Assembly: GCF_011839805.1 (NCBI RefSeq)
Contig: NZ_VWPY01000002.1
Location: 124,001 to 188,000, forward strand
DNA from: Kineococcus rubinsiae
Lineage (GTDB): Bacteria; Actinomycetota; Actinomycetes; Actinomycetales; Kineococcaceae
Length of the DNA: 64,000 nucleotides
Reading direction: 5' to 3'
The notes beneath the pieces are model-generated. The model was not told the origin of the DNA. It searched no databases and was given only the letters and a program-made list of their open reading frames with translations. Both the position numbers and the translations under genes were made by a program. Position 1 is the stretch's first letter; each line of letters opens with the position of its first letter. This document shows positions 56,118-64,000 of this stretch, in pieces.

Positions 56118-56956
56118 GCACCACGCACGAGGACTCGACGACGGGCCCCGCGACGGGGACCGCGACGGCGGCGGCGGCGGTGGACCGCGCGAAGGCCGAG
56201 GGCCGCGCCGCGCTGGTCGCCTACCTCCCGGTCGGCTACCCCGACGTGCGCACGAGCATCGAGGCGGCGAAGGCCGCCGTCGACGGCGGCGCGGACGTCG
56301 TCGAGCTGGGGCTGCCCTACTCCGACCCGACCATGGACGGCGTCACCATCCAGCGGGCCGTCGACGCCGCCCTGGCGGGCGGCACGCGCCCCGCCGACGT
56401 CCTGCGGGCCGTCGAGGGGGTCGCCGCCACGGGCGCCGCCGTGCTCGTCATGACCTACTGGCCGCCCGTGGACCGCTACGGCGTCGACCGCTTCGCGCGC
56501 GACCTGGCCTCGGCGGGCGGGGCCGGGCTCATCACGCCCGACCTCATCCCGGACGAGGCCGGCGCCTGGATCGGCGCGAGCGACGCGCAGGACCTCGAGC
56601 GCGTCTTCCTCGTCGCGCCGAGCTCCACCGACGCGCGCCTGGCGCTGACCGCCGAGCGCAGCCGCGGGTTCGTCTACGCGGCCTCCCTCATGGGCATCAC
56701 GGGGGCCCGCGCGACCGTGGGCGCCGGCGCCCGGCAGCTCGTCGAGCGCACCCGCGCCGCCGGCGCCGAGCGCGTCTGCGTCGGCCTGGGTGTCTCGACG
56801 CCCGAGCAGGCGACCGAGGTCGCCGGGTACGCCGACGGCGTCATCGTGGGCTCCGCCTTCGTCAGCCGGCTCCTCGACACCGACGACACCGCCTCCGGCG
56901 TCCGGGCCGTGGGGCGCCTCGCCGCCGAGCTGTCGGCGGGCATCCGCAGCGCCTGA
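56111..56956 (+). CDS. trpA: Tryptophan synthase alpha chain
   Basis: A 281-residue TIM barrel that cleaves indole glycerol phosphate. Catalytic Glu and Asp are in [27 protein letters not shown] and the phosphate-binding GVGVSTPEQ-like [13 protein letters not shown] are present. Start is the ATG at 56111 or the GTG at 56114 (GTGA overlap with trpB), both served by AAGGG. A strong stem-loop follows. Confidence 0.95.
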   Translation: MVSTTHEDSTTGPATGTATAAAAVDRAKAEGRAALVAYLPVGYPDVRTSIEAAKAAVDGGADVVELGLPYSDPTMDGVTIQRAVDAALAGGTRPADVLRAVEGVAATGAAVLVMTYWPPVDRYGVDRFARDLASAGGAGLITPDLIPDEAGAWIGASDAQDLERVFLVAPSSTDARLALTAERSRGFVYAASLMGITGARATVGAGARQLVERTRAAGAERVCVGLGVSTPEQATEVAGYADGVIVGSAFVSRLLDTDDTASGVRAVGRLAAELSAGIRSA

Positions 56957-56987
56957 CCACCCCCGCGCGCCCCCGCGGCGCGCCCCC

Positions 56988-57013
56988 GACCGGGGAGCCG
57001 GTGCTCCCCGGTC
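56988..57013 (+). terminator. 11-bp stem-loop after trpA
   Basis: GACCGGGGAGC and GCTCCCCGGTC pair perfectly around CGGT, 32 bp after the trpA stop and 34 bp before the next start. Terminator of trpCBA or a structure in the next leader; no T-run. Confidence 0.6.
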
Positions 57014-57046
57014 CGTCCGACGTGCCCGAACGCCCGAGGAGAGTCC

Positions 57047-57871
57047 GTGAGCAGCAGGAAGCGGCCCAGCGGCCACCCCGCCCGTGCGGGGGAGGCCCAG
57101 GACGCGCGCGCCGCGCGGCAGGCCAAGGCGGCCGCGCTGCGCCAGCGCGAGCAGGCCCGCGAGCGCAGCCGGCGCGTCCTGCTCATCACCGCCGCCGTCG
57201 TCGTGGTCCTGGCGATCGTCGCCACGGTCGTCGTCCTGGTCCAGCGCCAGGGCGGTGACTCCGACACCGAGGGCGTCCCGGCGCCGCACGCCGTCTCCGC
57301 CGACGGCGGGATCCAGCTGCCGGGCACGCCCGCCGCGGGCGCTCCGACCATGGACATCTGGCTCGACTACCAGTGCCCCGTCTGCCAGCGGTTCGAGGGC
57401 TTCGGCGGCCAGGCCTACGTCGACCTCGCCGCGCAGGGCAAGGCCAAGGTGGTCGTGCACACGCTCACGTTCCTCGACGGCACCCTCGGCACGGCCCCGT
57501 CCTCGCAGCTGGCCGCCGAGGGGGCCGCCGCGGCCGACGCGCAGGGGAAGTTCGTGCAGTACACGCAGGCGCTCTACGCGGACCAGCCGGAGGAGGGGAC
57601 CGGCTACACGGCCGACTCGCTGCAGGCCTACGCCGAGAAGGTCGACGGGCTGGACGTCACGGCCTGGCGCAAGGCCCTGGACGACCACGTCTACGCGGGC
57701 TACGTGAAGCGGGTGCAGGCGCAGATGGAGCCGCAGGGGGTCGGGGGGACCCCGACCGTGCGCGTCACGTCCGCCGCCGGTGCGGTGACCGACGTCCCCG
57801 CCGACCAGCTGCTCACCGCGGACGCGCCGCAGAACCTCGCGGCGGCCGTGCAGAAGGCGACCGCCGCGTGA
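57047..57871 (+). CDS. DsbA-like thioredoxin-fold membrane-anchored protein
   Basis: A 274-residue protein. A highly charged cytoplasmic N-terminus (about 42 residues) precedes one membrane helix (about 43-66), then an extracytoplasmic thioredoxin fold with the redox pair C110-P-V-C113 in WLDYQCPVCQRFE and the cis-proline loop GVGGTPTV. It probably acts in thiol-disulfide exchange on exported proteins. It overlaps lgt by 4 bp, the usual neighbour in this group. Confidence 0.9.
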   Translation: MSSRKRPSGHPARAGEAQDARAARQAKAAALRQREQARERSRRVLLITAAVVVVLAIVATVVVLVQRQGGDSDTEGVPAPHAVSADGGIQLPGTPAAGAPTMDIWLDYQCPVCQRFEGFGGQAYVDLAAQGKAKVVVHTLTFLDGTLGTAPSSQLAAEGAAAADAQGKFVQYTQALYADQPEEGTGYTADSLQAYAEKVDGLDVTAWRKALDDHVYAGYVKRVQAQMEPQGVGGTPTVRVTSAAGAVTDVPADQLLTADAPQNLAAAVQKATAA

Positions 57872-58899
57872 TCGCGGCCCTGCCCGCGCTCCTGCCCACC
57901 GAGCTGCCCGCGGCGCTGCCCAGCCCCACCGTCGCGGTGTGGCACCTCGGCCCGCTGCCGGTGCGCGCCTACGCGCTGTGCATCATCGCGGGCATCGTCG
58001 TGGCGGTCTGGATCGCCGAGCGGCGCTTCCAGGCCCGCGGCGGGCGCGCCGACTTCATCCTCGACATGGCCGTGTGGGCCGTGCCGTTCGGCATCGTGGG
58101 CGCCCGGATCTACCACGTCGTCACCTCGCCGCAGGCGTACTTCGGCGAGGGCGGCGACCCCGTGCGGGCGCTGAAGATCTGGGACGGCGGGCTCGGCATC
58201 TGGGGCGCGATCGCGGCCGGGGTGCTCGGCGCGTGGATCGCGGCGCGGCGGGCGGGCTACCGCTTCGCCCCCGTGGCCGACGCGGCCGCCCCCGCCCTGC
58301 TCGTGGCGCAGGCCCTGGGCCGCTGGGGCAACTGGTTCAACAACGAGCTCTACGGCCGGGCCACCGACCTGCCCTGGGCCCTGACGATCCACCGCTGGGA
58401 CGCCGCCGAGGGCCGGGCCGTGCTCGGCGCCGACGGGGCCCCCGAGGTGCTCGGCACGTTCCACCCGACGTTCCTGTACGAGTCGCTGTGGTGCCTCGCG
58501 GCCGCCGTGGTCCTCGTCCTGCTCGACCGGCGGTACCGGCTGCGCCACGGCCAGGTCTTCCTGCTCTACGTCGTCCTGTACTGCGCGGGCCGCTCCTGGT
58601 TCGAGGCGCTGCGCATCGACGACGCCAACCACATCCTCGGGCTGCGCGTGAACACGTGGGTGGCGGCGATCGTCCTGCTCGCCGCGCTGGCCGCCTTCGC
58701 GGTGTCCCGACGCCGCCACCGCGGGGAGGACCCGGGCGTCGCCGAGCGCGTCGAGAGGGAGTCCGCGGAACAGGTACCCTCCACCTCGTCAGTGGAGGGC
58801 GCATCCCCGTCCGGTGACGATGCGAGCGTGGCTGACGAACAGACCGTCACTCAGCCCCAGGAGCAACCCCGCCAGGGACACGACCGCCCGTCCTCGTGA
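57868..58899 (+). CDS. lgt: Prolipoprotein diacylglyceryl transferase
   Basis: A 343-residue seven-helix membrane enzyme that attaches diacylglycerol to the lipobox cysteine; it would act on the lipoproteins encoded at 948 and 23012. The signature GRWGNWFNNELYG and GARIYHVV, HPTFLYESLW are conserved. A hydrophilic C-terminal tail of about 60 residues, rich in Glu, Ser and Gln, is typical of actinobacterial Lgt. GTG in a GTGA overlap. Confidence 0.95.
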   Translation: MIAALPALLPTELPAALPSPTVAVWHLGPLPVRAYALCIIAGIVVAVWIAERRFQARGGRADFILDMAVWAVPFGIVGARIYHVVTSPQAYFGEGGDPVRALKIWDGGLGIWGAIAAGVLGAWIAARRAGYRFAPVADAAAPALLVAQALGRWGNWFNNELYGRATDLPWALTIHRWDAAEGRAVLGADGAPEVLGTFHPTFLYESLWCLAAAVVLVLLDRRYRLRHGQVFLLYVVLYCAGRSWFEALRIDDANHILGLRVNTWVAAIVLLAALAAFAVSRRRHRGEDPGVAERVERESAEQVPSTSSVEGASPSGDDASVADEQTVTQPQEQPRQGHDRPSS

Positions 58900-58924
58900 C
58901 GGTGTCGTGACGTCGAGTGCGCGT

Positions 58925-58984
58925 TCGACGCACGTCCCCTGGCGTTACGATGAGGTGAACGCAGGCCAGCGCCGCCCTGCGTTC
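58925..58984 (+). promoter_or_regulatory. gltB promoter and 5' leader hairpin
   Basis: TACGAT (58946-58951) is the likely -10, with a start near 58958. The transcript would open with GAACGCAGG (58957-58965) pairing with CCTGCGTTC (58976-58984), a 9-bp stem at the very 5' end. CGTCGA/TCGACG (58911-58930) flanks the -35 region. The rest of the 208-bp gap before gltB shows no further structure that I recognise. Confidence 0.45.
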
Positions 58985-59107
58985 GGGGACGCACGCCGCC
59001 CAGGCGCCGCGTCTCGGCTCGAAGAGACTCCACCGGTCGAACGAGACCCTTGACAGACCCCTGTCCATCGAGGTCCTCCACGACCTCTCTCCGAGGACGG
59101 TGCACCC

Positions 59108-62100
59108 ATGTCGCAGCTCCCCGCGACGCCCGACGCCCTCTGCGCACCCACGGCCGGCGAGCCGTCGGTGCGCACCACCACGCGACCCTTCTCCACGGTC
59201 CCCGCGGCCCAGGGGATGTACGACCCGGCGAACGAGCACGACGCCTGCGGCGTCGCGTTCGTGGCCACCATGCGCGGCGAGCCCGGTCACGACATCGTCG
59301 ACCACGCCCTCACCGCGCTGCGCAACCTCGACCACCGGGGTGCGGTGGGCGCCGAGACCAACACCGGCGACGGGGCGGGCATCCTGACCCAGGTCCCCGA
59401 CGCCTTCCTGCGCGCCGTGCTGCGCGAGGAGCTGGGCGTCGACCTGCCGGCCAAGGGCGCCTACGCCGTGGGCAACGCCTTCCTGCCCGTCGACCCGGCC
59501 GAGCGGGCCGCGGCCGTGGCCCGCATCACCGAGATCGCGGCGTCGGAGTTCGTCGACGTCCTCGCGTGGCGCGACGTGCCCGTCACCCCCGACCTCGTCG
59601 GCCAGCAGGCCCGCGCCTGCATGCCCTTCTTCGCGCAGCTGTTCCTGCGGGGCCAGGCGGGGGAGCAGGGCCTCGACCTCGACCGCCGCGTCTACGCCGT
59701 CCGCAAGCGGGCCGAGCGCGAGCTGAGCGTCTACTTCCCGTCGCTGTCGGCGCGGACGCTGGTCTACAAGGGGATGCTGACCACGGGTCAGCTGGAGCCC
59801 TTCTTCCCGGACCTGTCCGACCGCCGCTACACGACCGAGCTGGCGCTCGTGCACTCCCGCTTCTCCACCAACACGTTCCCGTCGTGGCCGCTGGCGCACC
59901 CGTTCCGCACCATCGCCCACAACGGCGAGATCAACACGGTCAAGGGCAACCGCAACTGGGCGTCGGCGCGCGAGTCGCTCATGAGCACGCCGCTGATCCC
60001 GGGCGACGTCCAGCGCCTCGGCCCCGTCTGCGCGACCGAGGGCTCCGACTCGGCGTCCTTCGACGAGGTGCTCGAGCTGCTGCACCTCGCGGGCCGCTCG
60101 CTGCCGCACGCGGTGCTGATGATGATCCCGGAGGCCTGGGAGAACAACACCGAGATGGACCCGGCGCGACGCGCCTTCTACCAGTTCCACTCGATGTTCT
60201 CCGAGCCGTGGGACGGCCCCGCGAGCGTCACGTTCACCGACGGCACCCTCATCGGCGCGGTCCTGGACCGCAACGGCCTGCGCCCCTCGCGCTACTGGGT
60301 CACCGACGACGGCCTGGTCGTGCTGGCCAGCGAGGTCGGCGTCCTCGACCTCGACCCCGCCTCGGTCGTCACCCGCGGGCGCGTGCAGCCCGGGAAGATG
60401 TTCCTCGTCGACACGGCCGCGGGCCGCATCGTCGACGACGAGGAGATCAAGGGCGAGCTCGCGAACGCCAAGCCCTACGCGCAGTGGCTCGAGAACGTCG
60501 TGCACCTGGGCGACCTGCCCCCGCGCGAGCACATCGTGCACACCCACGCCTCGGTGGCCCGCCGCCAGCAGACCTTCGGCTACACCGAGGAGGAGCTGCG
60601 GCTCATCCTCGCGCCGATGGCGCGCGCCTCGGCGGAGCCCATCGGCTCCATGGGCTCCGACACGCCCCTCGCGGTGCTCTCCGAGCGCCCGCGGCTGCTG
60701 TTCGACTACTTCACGCAGCTCTTCGCGCAGGTGACGAACCCGCCGCTGGACGCGATCCGCGAGGAGCTCGTCACCTCGCTCATCACGACGGCGGGGCCGC
60801 AGCAGAACTTCCTGGCCGACTCGGCGGCGCACTGCCACCAGCTCGTCCTGCCGTTCCCGGTCATCGACAACGACGAGCTCGCCAAGATCGTCCACATCGA
60901 CAAGGACCGCCGGAACCCGGGCCGTACGACGCACATCGTCAAGGGCCTCTACCGCGTGGCCGGCGGCGGCGCGGAGCTCGCGCGCCGCATCGAGGAGATC
61001 CGCGCGGAGGTGAGCCGGGCCATCGCCGAGGGCGCCGTCTTCGTCGTGCTCTCCGACCGCGACTCCACCGCGGAGCTCGCGCCGATCCCGTCCCTGCTGC
61101 TCACCTCGGCCGTGCACCACCACCTGGTGCGGGAGAAGCTGCGCACCCAGGTCGGGCTCGTCGTCGAGGCCGGCGACGTGCGCGAGGTGCACCACGTCGC
61201 GCTGCTCATCGGCTACGGCGCCGCGGCGATCAACCCGTACCTGGCGATGGAGACGGTCGAGGACCTCGTCCGCACGGGCGTCATCACGACCGTCGACGCG
61301 CCGGCCGCGGTGAAGAACCTCATCAAGGCGCTCGGCAAGGGCGTCCTGAAGGTCATGTCCAAGATGGGCATCTCCACCGTCGCCTCCTACCGCGGCGCGC
61401 AGGTCTTCGAGGCCCTCGGGCTCTCCCAGACCCTCGTCGACGAGTACTTCACGGCCACGACCTCCCGCCTGGGCGGCGTCGGCCTGGACGTCCTCGCCGA
61501 GGAGGTCGCGCGCCGGCACCGGATCGCCTACCCCGTCGAGGGGCAGGAGCGCGCGCACCGCAGCCTGGAGACGGGCGGGGAGTACCAGTGGCGCCGCGAC
61601 GGCGAGCCGCACCTGTTCGACCCCGAGACCGTCTTCCGCCTGCAGCACTCCACGCGCCAGCGCAACGAGAAGGTCTTCCGCCAGTACACCCAGCGCGTCG
61701 ACGAGCAGGCCGAGCGGCTCATGACGCTGCGCGGGCTGCTGACGCTGAAGAAGGGCGTGCGCGAGCCCGTGCCGGTGGAGGAGGTCGAGCCGGTCAGCGA
61801 GATCGTCAAGCGGTTCTCCACGGGCGCGATGAGCTACGGCTCCATCAGCCAGGAGTCCCACGAGGTGCTCGCCGTCGCGATGAACCGCCTCGGCGGGAAG
61901 TCGAACACCGGTGAGGGCGGCGAGGACTACGACCGCCTGCTGGACCCGGTGCGCAACTCCGCGACCAAGCAGATCGCCTCGGGCCGCTTCGGCGTCACGA
62001 GCAGCTACCTGGCCCACGCCACCGACCTGCAGATCAAGGTCGCGCAGGGCGCCAAGCCCGGCGAGGGCGGTCAGCTGCCGGGGCACAAGGTGTACCCGAA

Positions 62101-63721
62101 CATCGCCAAGACCCGGCACTCCACGCCGGGCGTCGGCCTCATCTCGCCGCCGCCGCACCACGACATCTACTCCATCGAGGACCTCGCCCAGCTGATCCAC
62201 GACCTGAAGAACGCCAACCACAAGGCCCGGGTGCACGTGAAGCTCGTGTCCGAGGTCGGCGTCGGCACGGTCGCGACGGGCGTGTCCAAGGCCAAGGCCG
62301 ACGTGGTCCTGATCTCCGGGCACGACGGCGGCACGGGCGCGGCGCCGCTGACGAGCCTCAAGCACGCCGGCGGCCCCTGGGAGCTCGGCCTGGCCGAGAC
62401 CCAGCAGACGCTGGTCCTCAACGGCCTGCGCGACCGCATCTCGGTGCAGGTCGACGGGCAGCTGAAGACGGGCCGCGACGTGGTCATCGCCGCGCTGCTG
62501 GGCGCCGAGGAGTTCGGCTTCGCCACGGCCCCGCTGGTCGTGTCGGGCTGCATCATGATGCGCGTCTGCCAGCTGGACACCTGTCCCGTCGGGGTGGCGA
62601 CCCAGAACCCGGAGCTGCGCGCGCGGTTCACGGGCAAGGCCGAGTACGTGGTGACGTTCTTCGAGTACCTGGCGCAGGAGGTCCGCGAGTACCTCGCGAG
62701 CCTCGGGTTCCGCTCGCTCGAGGAGGCCGTCGGCCACGTCGAGCTGCTGGACTCCCGCCGCGCCGTGGCGCACTGGAAGGCGTCGGGCCTGGACCTGGCC
62801 CCGATCCTGCACGCGCCCACGCCGCCCGAGGGCACGTCCCTGCACCGCACGACGACGCAGGACCACGGCCTGGAGAAGGCCCTGGACCACGTGCTCATCG
62901 AGCGCAGCGCCGACGCGCTGCGCGACCGCACCCCGGTGAAGATCGAGCTGCCGGTGCGCAACGTCAACCGGACCATCGGGGCGCTGCTGGGCTACGAGGT
63001 CACGACGCGCTTCGGCGAGGAGGGCCTGCCCGACGGCACGATCGACGTCAAGCTCACGGGCTCCGGCGGGCAGTCGCTCGGCGCGTTCCTGCCGCGCGGC
63101 GTGACGATCCGGCTCTTCGGCGACACCAACGACTACGTCGCCAAGGGCCTGTCCGGCGGCATCGTCGTGGTGCGCCCCGACACCTCGTCGGGTTCGCGCG
63201 AGCGCGACATCGTCGCCGGCAACGTCATCGGCTACGGCGCGACGTCCGGGCAGGTCTTCCTGCGCGGCGAGGTCGGCGAGCGCTTCTGCGTGCGCAACTC
63301 CGGCATGACCGCGGTCGTCGAGGGCGTGGGCGACCACGCGCTGGAGTACATGACCGGTGGCGAGGTCGTCATCCTCGGCCGGGTCGGGCGCAACGTGGCC
63401 GCGGGCATGTCCGGCGGCTACGCGCACGTCCTGGACCTCAAGGAGGGCCGCGTCAACCGCGACATGGTCGACCTGCGCCCGATGGACGACGAGTCCGCCG
63501 CGCGCGTGCACGACCTGCTGGTGGCGCACAAGGGCCACACCGATTCCACCGTCGCCGGGAAGCTGCTGTCCGACTGGGGTGCAGCGCGTTCCCGGTTCAC
63601 CACGATCGTCCCCCGGGACTACCAGCGCGTGCTGGACGTGCAGGCGCAGGCCGTCTCCGAAGGCCTGGCGCCCGACTCCGACGACGTGCTGGCCCGCATC
63701 ATGGAGGCTTCCCATGGTTGA
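59108..63721 (+). CDS. gltB: Glutamate synthase large subunit
   Basis: A 1537-residue subunit of NADPH-glutamate synthase, which makes two glutamates from glutamine and 2-oxoglutarate. Order: 46-residue propeptide, amidotransferase domain starting at Cys47 ([13 protein letters not shown]), central domain, FMN domain (about 880-1280; [41 protein letters not shown]), iron-sulfur cysteines in [15 protein letters not shown], and the beta-helix domain. ATG with GAGGA about 10 nt upstream. It would assimilate ammonia released by the guanidine/urea pathway. Overlaps gltD by 8 bp. Confidence 0.97.
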   Translation: MSQLPATPDALCAPTAGEPSVRTTTRPFSTVPAAQGMYDPANEHDACGVAFVATMRGEPGHDIVDHALTALRNLDHRGAVGAETNTGDGAGILTQVPDAFLRAVLREELGVDLPAKGAYAVGNAFLPVDPAERAAAVARITEIAASEFVDVLAWRDVPVTPDLVGQQARACMPFFAQLFLRGQAGEQGLDLDRRVYAVRKRAERELSVYFPSLSARTLVYKGMLTTGQLEPFFPDLSDRRYTTELALVHSRFSTNTFPSWPLAHPFRTIAHNGEINTVKGNRNWASARESLMSTPLIPGDVQRLGPVCATEGSDSASFDEVLELLHLAGRSLPHAVLMMIPEAWENNTEMDPARRAFYQFHSMFSEPWDGPASVTFTDGTLIGAVLDRNGLRPSRYWVTDDGLVVLASEVGVLDLDPASVVTRGRVQPGKMFLVDTAAGRIVDDEEIKGELANAKPYAQWLENVVHLGDLPPREHIVHTHASVARRQQTFGYTEEELRLILAPMARASAEPIGSMGSDTPLAVLSERPRLLFDYFTQLFAQVTNPPLDAIREELVTSLITTAGPQQNFLADSAAHCHQLVLPFPVIDNDELAKIVHIDKDRRNPGRTTHIVKGLYRVAGGGAELARRIEEIRAEVSRAIAEGAVFVVLSDRDSTAELAPIPSLLLTSAVHHHLVREKLRTQVGLVVEAGDVREVHHVALLIGYGAAAINPYLAMETVEDLVRTGVITTVDAPAAVKNLIKALGKGVLKVMSKMGISTVASYRGAQVFEALGLSQTLVDEYFTATTSRLGGVGLDVLAEEVARRHRIAYPVEGQERAHRSLETGGEYQWRRDGEPHLFDPETVFRLQHSTRQRNEKVFRQYTQRVDEQAERLMTLRGLLTLKKGVREPVPVEEVEPVSEIVKRFSTGAMSYGSISQESHEVLAVAMNRLGGKSNTGEGGEDYDRLLDPVRNSATKQIASGRFGVTSSYLAHATDLQIKVAQGAKPGEGGQLPGHKVYPNIAKTRHSTPGVGLISPPPHHDIYSIEDLAQLIHDLKNANHKARVHVKLVSEVGVGTVATGVSKAKADVVLISGHDGGTGAAPLTSLKHAGGPWELGLAETQQTLVLNGLRDRISVQVDGQLKTGRDVVIAALLGAEEFGFATAPLVVSGCIMMRVCQLDTCPVGVATQNPELRARFTGKAEYVVTFFEYLAQEVREYLASLGFRSLEEAVGHVELLDSRRAVAHWKASGLDLAPILHAPTPPEGTSLHRTTTQDHGLEKALDHVLIERSADALRDRTPVKIELPVRNVNRTIGALLGYEVTTRFGEEGLPDGTIDVKLTGSGGQSLGAFLPRGVTIRLFGDTNDYVAKGLSGGIVVVRPDTSSGSRERDIVAGNVIGYGATSGQVFLRGEVGERFCVRNSGMTAVVEGVGDHALEYMTGGEVVILGRVGRNVAAGMSGGYAHVLDLKEGRVNRDMVDLRPMDDESAARVHDLLVAHKGHTDSTVAGKLLSDWGAARSRFTTIVPRDYQRVLDVQAQAVSEGLAPDSDDVLARIMEASHG

Positions 63722-64000
63722 TCCCCGCGGCTTCCTGCAGGTCCGCGAGCGTGAGCTCCCGAAGCGCCGTCCCGTGCAGCTGCGGCTCATGGACTGGCGC
63801 GAGGTCTACGAGAAGCAGGACCTGGCGCAGACCGAGCGCCAGGCCGGGCGCTGCATGGACTGCGGCATCCCGTTCTGCCACAGCGCGTGCCCGCTGGGGA
63901 ACCTCATCCCCGAGTGGAACGACCTCGTCAACCGCGGGGACTTCCGCGCGGCCGCCGAGCGCCTGCACCTGACCAACAACTTCCCCGAGTTCACGGGGAA
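63714..64000 (+). CDS. gltD: Glutamate synthase small subunit (partial)
   Basis: The first 95 codons of the small subunit; the gene runs off the right edge. The N-terminal iron-sulfur region is clear: [28 protein letters not shown]. The ATG has GGAGG 6 nt upstream and overlaps the gltB end by 8 bp. It carries electrons from NADPH to the large subunit. Confidence 0.95.
   Translation, partial: MVDPRGFLQVRERELPKRRPVQLRLMDWREVYEKQDLAQTERQAGRCMDCGIPFCHSACPLGNLIPEWNDLVNRGDFRAAAERLHLTNNFPEFTG

Overview
The window is one stretch of a very GC-rich (about 75% by eye) chromosome, read almost completely as protein-coding on both strands. The gene content is that of a free-living actinobacterium: actinobacterial integration host factor (mihF), a helicase-dead PriA, DUF6458 and HGxxPAAW small membrane proteins, an F420-type LLM oxidoreductase, a mycothiol-type TIGR03085 protein, two Eis-like acetyltransferases, and the his/trp/lgt/gltBD block. 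Gene order and codon use resemble Kineosporiaceae such as Kineococcus, but that is recognition from memory, not a search.

Layout. 1-7.4 kb: a DeoR-type regulator divergent from a sugar ABC importer (lipoprotein plus two permeases), an Eis-like acetyltransferase, a Gfo/Idh/MocA dehydrogenase and an IolE-like TIM-barrel protein; this looks like a sugar or cyclitol uptake and catabolic unit with no ATPase of its own. 7.4-13.3 kb: accessory metabolism (thioesterase/TetR divergent from an acyl-CoA dehydrogenase, an SDR divergent from an MmyB-type regulator, a lower-GC orphan gene, an LLM oxidoreductase), ended by two copies of a palindromic repeat. 13.4-22.7 kb: a six-gene operon on the minus strand in which every junction is a 4-bp start/stop overlap: APC permease, two DUF1989 proteins, a biotin-dependent urea/guanidine carboxylase, allophanate hydrolase and a TetR regulator. 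The two DUF1989 proteins point to guanidine rather than urea as substrate. 23.0-28.8 kb: a complete five-gene peptide-type ABC importer, divergent from it.

28.9-48.7 kb is core genome: mihF-gmk-rpoZ-coaBC-metK-priA; the nickel-pincer cofactor genes larC (plus strand) and larB/larE (minus strand) with an aldo/keto reductase; def-fmt-rsmB; an FMN-dependent alpha-hydroxy-acid oxidase homologue; rpe; an FMN riboswitch followed by ribD-ribE-ribB-ribH; and hisE-hisG. 48.7-64 kb: a small kinase, a second Eis-like protein, hisF, a TIGR03085 protein, hisI, a Trp-associated membrane protein, an HGxxPAAW protein, trpC-trpB-trpA, a thioredoxin-fold membrane protein, lgt, and gltB followed by the start of gltD, which runs off the window.

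Two themes recur. Genes inside operons are coupled by GTGA/ATGA overlaps. Many genes that head a transcription unit have no Shine-Dalgarno but a -10-like hexamer (pattern nAnnnT, often TAnnnT) ending 6-8 nt before a GTG or ATG, the signature of leaderless mRNAs. Regulatory DNA visible by eye includes the FMN riboswitch, several perfect inverted repeats in divergent promoters, a GlnR-box-like sequence next to the guanidine/urea operon, and a 5' hairpin in the gltB leader. No tRNA, rRNA, insertion sequence, prophage or CRISPR array was seen. The most unusual items are the lower-GC orphan (11640-12371) with an apparent internal duplication resembling RusA-type motifs, the paired palindromes at 13.3 kb, and the tandem repeat at the end of hisF.
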